The notes beneath the pieces are model-generated. The model did not search any database and was not told the origin of the DNA. It saw nothing but the letters and a program-made list of their open reading frames with translations. The position numbers and the translations under genes are program-made. Shown here piece by piece: positions 19,432-27,255 of a stretch of DNA of 64,000 nt. Within the stretch, counting starts at the first letter, position 1; the number at the start of each line of letters is the position of its first letter. The stretch is from Prauserella endophytica. GTDB lineage: Bacteria; Actinomycetota; Actinomycetes; Mycobacteriales; Pseudonocardiaceae. The stretch lies in the NCBI RefSeq assembly GCF_005146945.1, contig NZ_SWMS01000006.1, positions 186,001 to 250,000 on the forward strand, in the 5' to 3' direction.

Positions 19432-20646
19432 GTGCGCACCCGGTGGTCGCCTGCGCTGCCGGCGCTGCCGCTGGTGTTGCTGGTGTTGCTGGTGTTGATT
19501 CTCAATGCCGGGCCCGCGCGGCCGGGGCAGGCGTTCGCGTGCTCGATCCTGCGCGTCGAGACCGGCTGGGCCGCAGGTCACTCGCGACTGAGCCGCGTGG
19601 GCCTGCCCGGCGGGGAGCTCACGCCGATCGGCGTGCTGGACGACCGGGTCAACGCCGTCGGCTACTCCCGCGAGCAGGAACTGGCCTACGGTGTCTCCGG
19701 GATTCACGTTGTGACGTTCGACCGCGTCGGTGACCTCACGGTCGCCGGGGAGCTGCCGGACGAGCCGAGGGGCGGCGGGCTGGTGCGGCCGACCGCGGCC
19801 GCGGTCAGCGGGAACCGGTGGTTCCTGCTCGACGACGAAGTTCTGTACACAGTGGCCATCGATCCGGCCGGCCCGGACTACCTCCGCGTGACCGAGGCGG
19901 TGCCGTTGACCCCGGAGGGCCTCTCCGGCGCGGTCGACGACATCGACGTCGATCCGCGCACGGGCCTGCTGTACGGGGTCGCGGCGGACTACCCGCGCAG
20001 CCCCGTGGTGCGGATCGACCCGGGCAGCGGCACCGCGTCCGTGGTGCCGGGGCCAGCGCTGCCGCCGAGCACCGCGTACGGCGCCGTGGCGTTCGGTCCC
20101 GACGGCGCGCTCTACGCGACGGCGAACGTGGCCGGTGGCCGCAGCAGGCTGTACCGCGTCCCGCTGGACGGCGCCGGGGAGGTCATCGAGCTGTCGGACG
20201 GGCCGGCGCTGCGTGGGTCGGACGCGACGGCGTGCCTCGCGATCCCCGAGCCGGACCCGGCGCCCCCGTCCACCACGCCGCGACCGGCCCCGCCACCGCC
20301 TCCACCGCCCCCGGCCCCGTCGGCTCCGACCTCGGAGCCGACGCCGCCCTCACGCCTTCCCGCTCCACCGGCCCCGACCCCGGAGCGGCCGCCACCATCG
20401 CCGGAGGCGCCCCAGCCGCCGCCCCAACCGTCACCGCCCCGGCCGCCGGAACCCGCGCCGCCGCCACCACCGCCCCGGCCTCCGGAACCGGCGCCACCGC
20501 CCGCCGCGGCGCCGCCACCGCCGCCGGAGGAACAGGGACGGACGGACGAGCTGACGCCGACGGAGAAGAAGCGGCGCTGGGCACTGACGATGCTGTTGAT
20601 CGCGTTCGGCGCGGGAGCCGCGGCCAGGAGCATGCGACGCCGCTGA
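19432..20646 (+). CDS. Secreted beta-propeller protein with Pro-rich stalk and C-terminal membrane anchor
   Basis: 404 residues. A signal peptide (about 1-36, with LPLVLLVLLVLILNAG core) is followed by a ~230-residue domain of short repeated strand motifs (GVLDDRVNAVGYS, DIDVDPRTGLLYGVA, AVAFGPDGALYATAN) typical of a bacterial WD/NHL-like propeller of the DUF6923 kind. Then comes a ~95-residue Pro-rich segment, and a C-terminal helix (ALTMLLIAFGAGAAA) with basic tail. This suggests a surface protein anchored in the membrane and spanning the wall. GTG 19432 is used. It follows the DUF4239 gene by 4 bp, so the two may act together at the envelope. The ligand is unknown. Confidence 0.7.
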   Translation: MRTRWSPALPALPLVLLVLLVLILNAGPARPGQAFACSILRVETGWAAGHSRLSRVGLPGGELTPIGVLDDRVNAVGYSREQELAYGVSGIHVVTFDRVGDLTVAGELPDEPRGGGLVRPTAAAVSGNRWFLLDDEVLYTVAIDPAGPDYLRVTEAVPLTPEGLSGAVDDIDVDPRTGLLYGVAADYPRSPVVRIDPGSGTASVVPGPALPPSTAYGAVAFGPDGALYATANVAGGRSRLYRVPLDGAGEVIELSDGPALRGSDATACLAIPEPDPAPPSTTPRPAPPPPPPPPAPSAPTSEPTPPSRLPAPPAPTPERPPPSPEAPQPPPQPSPPRPPEPAPPPPPPRPPEPAPPPAAAPPPPPEEQGRTDELTPTEKKRRWALTMLLIAFGAGAAARSMRRR

Positions 20647-20654
20647 GCCCGCCG

Positions 20655-21194
20655 TCAGAAACGGCGTTTGGCGTCCGCCGCGGCGGACCCGGTCATCAGC
20701 TTGTGCAGCAGGCCGATCAGGGTCGTTCGCTCCTCGGGGCTGAGCGTGCTGGCCCACGCCTGCTCACGCTCGTTGTGGGCCTGGTAGTCCTTGGTGATCG
20801 TGTCGTGCCCGGCCTCGGTGAGGCTGAGCAGCACCGCGCGGCGGTCGTGCTCGGCCTGGCGCCGCTCAACGAGCCCGCCCTTCTCCAACGTGTTCACCAG
20901 GGCGGACACCGCGGCCCGGCTCATCCCCGACAGCTGCGCGACTCGCTTGGACTCCAGCGGCCCCGCGAGCCACAGCACGAACAGCACCCGGAAGCCGGGC
21001 CAGCTCAGTCCACGGGGCCGGTGCACCGCGGACTCGAGGTCGTAGACGAGCGCGCTGGTCAGCCGGTGCAGCGTGAGCACGAGCCGCATCGCCTCGGGAT
21101 CCACGGCGCCGAGCTCGCTGGTCGTCCTGGCCACCGCGAAGTCCACGAACGACAGGAAGTCGAGCTCGTCGGGCTCGGCGGGGTGCGCGGTCAT
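20655..21194 (-). CDS. MarR family transcriptional regulator
   Basis: 179 residues with the winged helix-turn-helix of MarR: LSWPGFRVLFVLWLAG leads into AQLSGMSRAAVSALVNTLEK (recognition helix) and the wing RRQAEHDRRAVLLSLTEAG. Start is ATG 21194. It is divergent from the MBL hydrolase-FAD hydroxylase operon and a perfect 14-bp palindrome lies between them. By the family pattern it likely represses both itself and that operon until an aromatic or phenolic ligand binds; the ligand is inferred only from the hydroxylase neighbour. Confidence 0.9.
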   Translation of the reverse strand: MTAHPAEPDELDFLSFVDFAVARTTSELGAVDPEAMRLVLTLHRLTSALVYDLESAVHRPRGLSWPGFRVLFVLWLAGPLESKRVAQLSGMSRAAVSALVNTLEKGGLVERRQAEHDRRAVLLSLTEAGHDTITKDYQAHNEREQAWASTLSPEERTTLIGLLHKLMTGSAAADAKRRF

Positions 21195-21255
21195 GGCGTT
21201 CAGGCTAGCCCCTTCCCTTTCGCGGACAACGGCGTTACGCTTCCCGGGACAGATA

Positions 21256-21269
21256 ATCAAAGCTTTGAT
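21256..21269. promoter_or_regulatory. MarR operator candidate
   Basis: ATCAAAGCTTTGAT, a perfect 14-bp palindrome, lies 16 bp before the GTG of the MBL hydrolase gene and 62 bp from the MarR start. Part of a second half, ATCAAAG, follows immediately at 21268-21274. It overlaps the hydrolase leader just before its ribosome site (AAAGGAGG), so repressor binding there would block transcription. Assignment to the adjacent MarR is positional. Confidence 0.7.
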
Positions 21270-21284
21270 CAAAGGAGGGGCTCC

Positions 21285-22247
21285 GTGTCCCAGAAGGCTT
21301 TCGCGTCGTCGGCGGACCTGGGGGAGAAGGAGCAGACGCTCGAGGTCCTCGCCGACGGCGTCTACGCGCTCACCGCCGAGGGCGACCCCAACGTGGGAGC
21401 GATCGAGGGCGAGGACTTCCTCGTCTGCTTCGAGGCGATGGCCACGCCCGTCGCCGCCGGCGAGTGGCTCGCGAAGCTGCGCGAGCACACCGACAAGCCG
21501 GTGCGCTACCTCGTGCTCTCGCACTACCACGCCGTGCGCGTGCTCGGGGCCTCCGCCTTCGACGCCGAGGTGATCGTGGCGCACGAGAACACCCGCGCGC
21601 TCGTCGCCGAACGCGGCAAGGAGGACTGGGAGAGCGAGTTCGGCCGCATGCCGAGGCTCGCCAAGCAGGCCGATTCCGTGCCGGGGCTGACCTGGCCGAC
21701 GCTGACCTTCTCCGACCGGCTCACCATCGAGCTCGGCGGCGACCGCGGCGACCTCGTGCTGCAGTACTGCGGGCGCGGGCACACCGAGGGCGACATCGTG
21801 GGCTGGCTGCCGAAGCATAGGATCCTGTTCGCGGGCGACCTCGTCGAGGCGCAGGCGGCGCTCTACACGGGCGACGCCTTCCATCGCGACTGGGTGGGCG
21901 GCACCCTCGACCGGGTCAAGGAGTTCGGCGCGGAGGCGCTGATCGGCGGGCGCGGCGCGGTGAGCCGGGGCCGCGAGGCCGTGGACGAGGCGATCGAGCA
22001 GACCCGGCACTTCCTGCGGGTGATGATCGACGAGGTGGGCGCCGTGCACGCGCGCGGCGGCACGCTCAAGGAGGCGTTCGAGAACGCCCACGCGGCACTG
22101 CACGAGCGCTACGGCCGGTGGCCGATCTTCGAGCACTGCCTGCCCTTCGACGTGTCGCGGCTGTGGGACGAGCTCTCCGGGGTCGAGCGCCCGGTCATCT
22201 GGACCGCTGAGCGCGACCGCGAGGTCTGGGACCAGCTGCAGGGCTGA
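21285..22247 (+). CDS. MBL-fold metallohydrolase
   Basis: 320 residues of the metallo-beta-lactamase superfamily. The usual HxHxDH is altered to SHYHAVRVLG (residues about 84-93), and later metal-binding segments are seen as CGRGHTEGDIVGWLP and LFAGDLVEAQ. The loss of the Asp-His of HxHxDH suggests a mononuclear or modified site. GTG 21285 follows AAAGGAGGGG at ideal spacing. Its stop overlaps the FAD hydroxylase start (TGATG), so the two are coupled, and a MarR operator precedes them. Such MBL proteins in aromatic-degradation operons may hydrolyse a lactone or thioester intermediate; the substrate is unknown. Confidence 0.8.
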   Translation: MSQKAFASSADLGEKEQTLEVLADGVYALTAEGDPNVGAIEGEDFLVCFEAMATPVAAGEWLAKLREHTDKPVRYLVLSHYHAVRVLGASAFDAEVIVAHENTRALVAERGKEDWESEFGRMPRLAKQADSVPGLTWPTLTFSDRLTIELGGDRGDLVLQYCGRGHTEGDIVGWLPKHRILFAGDLVEAQAALYTGDAFHRDWVGGTLDRVKEFGAEALIGGRGAVSRGREAVDEAIEQTRHFLRVMIDEVGAVHARGGTLKEAFENAHAALHERYGRWPIFEHCLPFDVSRLWDELSGVERPVIWTAERDREVWDQLQG

Positions 22248-23824
22248 TGATGAGCACCATCGGCTCAGCCGACCCCGTCATCGTCGTCGGGAACGGTCCC
22301 GTCGGGCAGACCGCCGCGCTGCTGCTCGCCCGCTGGGGCGTCCCGGTCGTGCTGCTGGACCGCCGTCCGGAACGCGACCCCATCGGGTCGAAGGCGATCT
22401 GCCAGCAGCGGGACGTGCTGGACGTGTGGGAGACGGTCGGCGCGGGCAGGCGCATCGCCGCCGAGGGTGTCACGTGGACCACGGCCCGCACGTTCTACCG
22501 CGACCGCGAGCTGTTCGCCTACACGCTGCCCGACCACGGCAGCTCGTGCTTCCCTCCGTTCGTCAACGTCTCGCAGGCGCGCACCGAGCAGATCCTCGAC
22601 GAGCGCATCGCCGCCGAGCCGCTGATCGACGTGCGCTGGAGCCATGACGTCACCGGCCTCGAGCAGAACGAAGGCGGCGTCGACGTGCGGTGCGCGAACG
22701 GGGCGAGCCTGCGTGCCTCCTACGTGCTCGCGTGCGCGGGCGCCCGCGGCGAGGACGTCCGGGCACTGCTCGGCGTCACGTTCGAAGGGCACTCCTTCGA
22801 CGACCGGTTCCTCATCTGCGACATCCGCACCGAGCTGCCTGGCTGGAGCACCGAGCGGCGGTTCTACTTCGATCCACAGTGGAATCCCGGGCGGCAGGTG
22901 CTCATCCACCCGTGCCCCGGCTCGACGTTCCGCATCGACTGGCAGGTTCCCGGCGACTACGACCTCGCCGCCGAGGAGGCCGACGGCAGGCTCGACCGGC
23001 GCATCCGGGCCATCATCGGCGACCGGGACTACGAGATCGTGTGGAAGTCGGTGTACCGGTTCCACTCGCGGGTCACCGACCGGATGCGATGCGGACGGGT
23101 GCTGCTCGCCGGGGACTGCGCGCACCTGGTGGCTCCGTTCGGGGCGCGCGGGCTCAACTCCGGGGTCGCCGACGCGGAGAACGCCGCGTGGAAGCTGGCG
23201 TTCGTGCTGCGCGGCTGGGCGCCGGAGTCGCTGCTGGACTCCTACCACGCGGAACGGCACGCGGCGGCGCTGGAGAACCTGGACGTCACCAGCGCCACGA
23301 TGCGGTTCCTGGTGCCGCAGGACGAAGAGCAACACGCGCACCGGCGGGCGGTGCTCGACCGGGCCGTCACCGAAAGGGCCGCGTGGTCCGAAGTGGACTC
23401 CGGCAGGCTGGCGGAACCGTTCTGGTACGCCGACTCGCCGCTGACCACGCCGTGCCCCGGCAGGCCGTTCCTGGGCAGGCCGCCGCGCGGCACGGTGCCC
23501 CCGGCGGGGCCGGGCACGATCGTGCCCGACGGTCCGGTCCGGGTCGAGGGGCGTGACACCCGGTTCCGGGAGCTCGCCCGCGACGGCCTGCTGTTGCTCA
23601 CCACGCCCGGTGCGGACTTGGCGGCGGCGGCCGCCGCCGCCAAGTCGTGCGCCGCGCCCGTGCGCGTGCTCGAACTGGCGGCGATCGACCACACGGGCGC
23701 GCTCGCCGACGCGTTCGGAGCCGGGGAGGGCGAGGTGTGGGTGATCCGCCCGGACGCCCACGTCGCCGCCGTGCTCACCGACCCCGCCGCGGTGGAACCC
23801 GCCCTGCACCGAGCTCTCGGCTGA
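22247..23824 (+). CDS. FAD-dependent aromatic hydroxylase (MhpA/PheA-TfdB type)
   Basis: 525 residues. The FAD-binding GxGxxG is at residues 15-20 (VVGNGPVGQTAALLLARWG), the second FAD/NAD(P)H motif DG-type region is around 160-170 (CAGARGEDVRALLG), and the GD motif is in VLLAGDCAHLVAPFGARGLNSG (two parts: LLAGDCAHL and PFGARGLNSG). A thioredoxin-like C-terminal domain follows after about residue 400. Such enzymes use NAD(P)H and O2 to hydroxylate phenolic rings, as in 3-(3-hydroxyphenyl)propionate hydroxylase. The start overlaps the MBL gene stop, giving an operon under the divergent MarR. The exact phenolic substrate is unknown. A palindromic repeat forms its 3' end. Confidence 0.85.
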   Translation: MMSTIGSADPVIVVGNGPVGQTAALLLARWGVPVVLLDRRPERDPIGSKAICQQRDVLDVWETVGAGRRIAAEGVTWTTARTFYRDRELFAYTLPDHGSSCFPPFVNVSQARTEQILDERIAAEPLIDVRWSHDVTGLEQNEGGVDVRCANGASLRASYVLACAGARGEDVRALLGVTFEGHSFDDRFLICDIRTELPGWSTERRFYFDPQWNPGRQVLIHPCPGSTFRIDWQVPGDYDLAAEEADGRLDRRIRAIIGDRDYEIVWKSVYRFHSRVTDRMRCGRVLLAGDCAHLVAPFGARGLNSGVADAENAAWKLAFVLRGWAPESLLDSYHAERHAAALENLDVTSATMRFLVPQDEEQHAHRRAVLDRAVTERAAWSEVDSGRLAEPFWYADSPLTTPCPGRPFLGRPPRGTVPPAGPGTIVPDGPVRVEGRDTRFRELARDGLLLLTTPGADLAAAAAAAKSCAAPVRVLELAAIDHTGALADAFGAGEGEVWVIRPDAHVAAVLTDPAAVEPALHRALG

Positions 23825-23959
23825 CCGCAGTGAAGGCCACCTTGCCTGCGCCCACCCGTCTCCCCCCGCCACCCAAACGGAGACGCTGCGCGCCGCTGTG
23901 TCGATTGAACGCAGTGAAGCTGTGTCGATTGAACGCAGTGAAGGTGGCCTTCACTGCGG
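23825..23959. repeat. Intergenic nested palindrome element (copy B)
   Basis: CCGCAGTGAAGGCCACCTT (23825-23843) and its exact reverse complement at 23941-23959 form a perfect 19-bp inverted repeat around a 97-base interior. The interior contains a smaller inverted repeat (GTCTCC...GGAGAC) and two tandem copies of a 24-base unit containing TGTCGATTGAACGCAGTGAA. Interior bases 23849-23895 are nearly identical to those in copy C (41841-41886). It starts right after the hydroxylase stop and ends 6 bp before the convergent SDR stop. Confidence 0.85.
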
Positions 23960-23965
23960 ACGGAG

Positions 23966-24709
23966 TCACCTGGGGAGGCGGCGCCAGAGCGGACGGGGGA
24001 GCAGCCGCAGCACGCCGAACGCCAGGCGCAGGATCCCCGGCACCCACACGACGTCGCGGCCCTTGCGCAGGGCGGCGACCGTCGCGTCGGCCACCTGCGC
24101 GGGCGTGGACGAGAACGGCGCGGGCGACATGCCCTCGGTCATCCGCCCGATGACGAACCCCGGCCGCACGAGCAGCAGGCGCACGCCGCTGCCGTGCAGC
24201 GCGTCGGCCAGGCCGCTCGCGAACCCGTCGAGCCCAGCCTTGGCGGAGCCGTAGACGTAGTTGGCCCGGCGCACGCGCATGCCGGCCACGGAGGAGAACA
24301 CCACGAGGTTGCCGCTGCCCTGCGCGCGCAGCAGGTTCGCCAGGTGCGTCAGCACGCTCACGTGCGCCGTGTAGTCGGTGTGCACGATCGCCAGCGCGTG
24401 GCCCGCGTCCGCCTCGGCCTTGCTCTGGTCGCCCAGGATGCCGAAGGCCGTCACCACGGTCTCGACCGGACCGTGCCCGGTCATGATCGCGCCGAGCACC
24501 TCCTCGTGCCGGGCGACGTCGTCGGCGTCGAACTCGACGCGGGTCACCGTGGTGGCGCCCGCCTCCCGCAACGCCGCCTCCTCGGCGTCGAGATCGGCGC
24601 TGCGCCGCGCCGCAAGCACGAAGTCCCGTGCGCCCTGTGCCGCGAGCCTGGTGGCCACCGCGAGGCCGATCTCACTTCGCCCGCCGAGGACGACAATCGT
24701 TCCGCTCAT
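23966..24709 (-). CDS. DprE2-like short-chain dehydrogenase
   Basis: 247 residues, classical SDR fold. The cofactor loop reads VVLGGRSEIGLAVATRLA, NAG-equivalent TAFGI, and the catalytic Ser-Tyr-Lys is in VFSSVAGMRVRRANYVYGSAKAG (Ser within FSSVAG, YxxxK as YGSAK). This pattern, especially GGRSEIGLA and the C-terminal RP segment, matches decaprenylphospho-beta-D-erythro-pentofuranosid-2-ulose 2-reductase (DprE2), which makes decaprenylphosphoryl-arabinose for the cell wall. No dprE1 partner is next to it. Start is ATG 24709. It could also be a paralogue with another substrate. Confidence 0.75.
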   Translation of the reverse strand: MSGTIVVLGGRSEIGLAVATRLAAQGARDFVLAARRSADLDAEEAALREAGATTVTRVEFDADDVARHEEVLGAIMTGHGPVETVVTAFGILGDQSKAEADAGHALAIVHTDYTAHVSVLTHLANLLRAQGSGNLVVFSSVAGMRVRRANYVYGSAKAGLDGFASGLADALHGSGVRLLLVRPGFVIGRMTEGMSPAPFSSTPAQVADATVAALRKGRDVVWVPGILRLAFGVLRLLPRPLWRRLPR

Positions 24710-24732
24710 GCCGTGCAGTGTGCTAGACGGTG

Positions 24733-25152
24733 CTAGATGGGCCTCGGGATGGTGCACAGGACCTGGGCGAGCCCGCTTTCGTCACGCTCAACGGCCGACT
24801 TCTCGGACACCACGACGCCGTCCACGCGGATCGCGCACCGCACCGGTGTGCCGTCCGGGCGTGCGCTGGCCGCCGCCACCCGGATGCCGAGGTAGCCGTC
24901 GCCGCCCGCGGGTTCGGTGAACGAGTGGTCGAACGGCTTGCCGCGCAACGCGACCTGCGTCCAGGACGCGCCGCGCGCGACGCGCATGAGCGTGTCGTCG
25001 GGTCCCGACACCATGATCCGGATCTCATGCGCCTGTGGGGCGCGCTTCGGCGCGGCCGCGGGCTGTCGCCCGGCCGGCGCGAACGCCGTGCTCGCCACGC
25101 CGGTCGCCAGTACGGCGACGGCGATCAGGACGGCGAGAACCGCGCGCACCAC
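24733..25152 (-). CDS. Small exported protein, MmpS-like
   Basis: 139 residues with an N-terminal membrane/signal segment (about residues 2-25, AVLAVLIAVAVLATGVAS) and a beta-sandwich-like exported domain with IRIMVSGPDDTLMRVARG, WTQVALRGKPF, and VRCAIRVDGVVVSEKS. The last motif and the strand pattern resemble MmpS accessory proteins of actinobacterial lipid transporters, but no MmpL/RND gene is next to it. Two consecutive GTG codons mark the start, with GGGAG upstream. Identification is tentative; it is otherwise a conserved exported protein. Confidence 0.55.
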   Translation of the reverse strand: MVRAVLAVLIAVAVLATGVASTAFAPAGRQPAAAPKRAPQAHEIRIMVSGPDDTLMRVARGASWTQVALRGKPFDHSFTEPAGGDGYLGIRVAAASARPDGTPVRCAIRVDGVVVSEKSAVERDESGLAQVLCTIPRPI

Positions 25153-25226
25153 TCGCGCGCTCCCTTCGCTCGGAGGCCAGGCTCACGGATTGTCGCATCC
25201 GCCGCGGCCGATCCATCCGTGGCGTG

Positions 25227-26039
25227 TCAAGGAGTCCACGTGAGGGTGACGATGTCGTCGCCGGACGAGCCGAGGTCGTGCTCACTCGTCACACCCGCCT
25301 CGCGCAGCGCCTCGGCCACCTCCTCCTGCCGGGACCGGGGCAGGCACAGCCGGCGCCGTGTGACGTCGGCGAGCGTCGCCATGTCGGGATGCCCCGCCGA
25401 GGCCGACCGCCCTCGCCGCCAGCGCGACACCCCGGGCTCGATCCCCAGTTCGCGGAGCACCGCCACGGCGTCCCCGGCGGTGGGTCCCTCGGGGCGGACG
25501 ATGCCGTGGAACCGCAGCCACAGCTCGTTGAGCGAGGTCAGCGGGTGCGCCTCGGCCAGCTCCACCACCACGAGCCTGCGCGCGTGTGCGGTGAGCGCCG
25601 TGAGGAACGGGACGATGTCCGGGACGTTGTAGAGCACGTGGTGGCACACCACGACGTCGGCGGGTGGTACCCCGGTCGCGACCTCGGGCCAGCCGCCCTG
25701 GACCTCACGCGCGGCCACCCCGAGCGCGTCCGCGCGACGGCGGAACTCCGCGAGCAGCCCCTCGTCCTGGTCGACCGCGGTGATCAGCGTGCTGCGCGCC
25801 GCCAGCGGCAGGCTCGCCGCGCCCGCTCCGGCGCCGACGTCGAGCACGGTGCCGGGCGGGTCGAGCGCCCGCCACGCCGCCGGGAACGACGCGCCCTCCG
25901 GCTCCGCCACGAGCACGTCGGCCCGCCGGGAGAAGACGTGCCGGGGCAGCACCCACGGCGAGTCCTCGGCCTGCGCGAGGATCTCCTCCGGGATCCGCCA
26001 CGCCTGCAGCTGCTCACGCCAGTGCCGGGTCGCGTTCAT
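25227..26039 (-). CDS. Class I SAM-dependent methyltransferase
   Basis: 270 residues. Motif I is [16 protein letters not shown] (about residue 68-83), the acidic motif II residue follows in ITAVDQDEG, and post-I/motif IV reads ADVVVCHHVLYNV. The N-terminal helical stretch before the Rossmann core probably forms the substrate cover. Start is ATG 26039. It is divergent from an MBL hydrolase across 33 bp. The substrate cannot be predicted from sequence; a small molecule is more likely than nucleic acid or protein. Confidence 0.8.
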   Translation of the reverse strand: MNATRHWREQLQAWRIPEEILAQAEDSPWVLPRHVFSRRADVLVAEPEGASFPAAWRALDPPGTVLDVGAGAGAASLPLAARSTLITAVDQDEGLLAEFRRRADALGVAAREVQGGWPEVATGVPPADVVVCHHVLYNVPDIVPFLTALTAHARRLVVVELAEAHPLTSLNELWLRFHGIVRPEGPTAGDAVAVLRELGIEPGVSRWRRGRSASAGHPDMATLADVTRRRLCLPRSRQEEVAEALREAGVTSEHDLGSSGDDIVTLTWTP

Positions 26040-26072
26040 CGAGCGACACTCTAGGCCGTCTACGATCGGCCC

Positions 26073-26780
26073 ATGTCCGACCGGCTCTACTTCCGTCAGC
26101 TGCTCGCGGGGCGCGACTTCGCCGTCGGCGACCGCGTCGCCACGCAGATGCGCAACTTCGCCTACCTGATCGGCGACCGCGAGACCGGCGAGGCCGTGGT
26201 GGTCGACCCGGCCTACGCGATCGACGACCTCCTCGGCGTCCTCGCGGCCGACGGCATGCGGCTCACAGGCGTGCTCGTCACCCACCACCACCCCGACCAC
26301 GTCGGCGGCGACCTCATGGGCTTCTCGCTGCCAGGGCTGGCCGAGCTGCTCGCGAAGGAGCAGGTGCCGGTGCACGTCAGCGGGGCCGAGTCGGAGTGGG
26401 TGCGGCGCACCACCGGTGTCTCGGGCACGGACCTCGTGGCGCACGACCACGACGACCAGGTCGACGTCGGTGCGATCGGCATCCGGCTGCTGCACACGCC
26501 GGGCCACACACCCGGCAGCCAGTGCTTCCTCGTCGGCGGGCGGCTCGTCGCGGGCGACACGCTCTTCCTCGAGGGCTGCGGGCGGACCGACTTCCCCGGC
26601 GGTGACTCCGACGCGATGTTCCGCAGCCTGCAATGGCTCGCCGGCCTCAGCGGCGACCCGGTGGTCTACCCGGGGCACCTGTACTCGGCCGAGCCCTCGG
26701 CGCCGCTGTCTGACGTGCGGCGCGACAACTTCGTGTTCCGTGCGAGCTCGCTGGAGCAGTGGCGCGCGATGTTCGGCTGA
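26073..26780 (+). CDS. Metallo-beta-lactamase fold hydrolase (glyoxalase II / persulfide dioxygenase type)
   Basis: 235 residues with complete metal-binding set: THHHPDHVGG (HxHxDH), the His in HTPGHTPGSQ, Asp in VAGDTLFLEGCGRTDFPGGD, and His in YPGHLYS. The FLEGCGRTDFPGGD segment is characteristic of the glyoxalase II/ETHE1-like branch, which cleaves S-lactoylglutathione-type thioesters or oxidises persulfides. Actinobacteria use mycothiol rather than glutathione, so a mycothiol thioester is a reasonable substrate guess. Start is ATG 26073, divergent from the methyltransferase. Confidence 0.85.
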   Translation: MSDRLYFRQLLAGRDFAVGDRVATQMRNFAYLIGDRETGEAVVVDPAYAIDDLLGVLAADGMRLTGVLVTHHHPDHVGGDLMGFSLPGLAELLAKEQVPVHVSGAESEWVRRTTGVSGTDLVAHDHDDQVDVGAIGIRLLHTPGHTPGSQCFLVGGRLVAGDTLFLEGCGRTDFPGGDSDAMFRSLQWLAGLSGDPVVYPGHLYSAEPSAPLSDVRRDNFVFRASSLEQWRAMFG

Positions 26781-26795
26781 GCCGGGCGCTCACGC

Positions 26796-27179
26796 TCAGC
26801 GCAGCCCGAGGCGGCGTTCGATGGTGATCTCGATGACCACCCGCTGCGGGTTGACCCGCGGGGTTCGGTAGCGCGCGGCGTAGCGGGCCTCGGCGTCCCG
26901 CACCGACTCAGGGTCGTCGCGCACCACGGCCCTGCCCTCGAGCGTCGACCAGCGCCTGCCGTCGACCTGGGTGACCGCGACACGCGCCCCGCCGGCTCCC
27001 GCCGTCCGCACGTTGCGGGCCTTCACGCTGCCTCGGGAGCAGATCACCCTGGCGACCTCGAGCGCCTCGTCCACGGTCACGCCCACCGGCACGACGTGCG
27101 GGCTGCCGTCCGCGCGCAGGGTCGTGAGCGTGCCCAGGTGGCGCTCCCGCCAGAACTCGATCAGCTCGTCACTCGGCAT
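26796..27179 (-). CDS. PPOX-class flavin/F420-dependent oxidoreductase
   Basis: 127 residues of split beta-barrel fold: FWRERHLGTLTTLRADGSPHVVPVGVT at the N-terminus (two parts: RHLGTLTTLRADGSP and HVVPVGVTVD), KARNVRTAG, a DGRRWSTLEGRAVV strand, then YAARYRTPRVNPQRVVIEI. This matches the F420H2-dependent FDOR-B family of actinobacteria. Start is ATG 27179. It is convergent with the MBL hydrolase, separated by 15 bp, and is not clearly in an operon. Substrate unknown. Confidence 0.8.
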   Translation of the reverse strand: MPSDELIEFWRERHLGTLTTLRADGSPHVVPVGVTVDEALEVARVICSRGSVKARNVRTAGAGGARVAVTQVDGRRWSTLEGRAVVRDDPESVRDAEARYAARYRTPRVNPQRVVIEITIERRLGLR

Positions 27180-27255
27180 GGCGGTCAGCGTACTGGCGGG
27201 GGAGGAGCAGCTGCCCCGTCGACCGTGCTGCCCACCGGGCTGGTGGTGCGGGAGC

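Noticed and set aside
19818-21284. Long upstream extension of the MBL hydrolase gene
   Set aside because: The extension overlaps the propeller and MarR genes out of frame; GTG 21285 has an ideal ribosome site and the family starts there.
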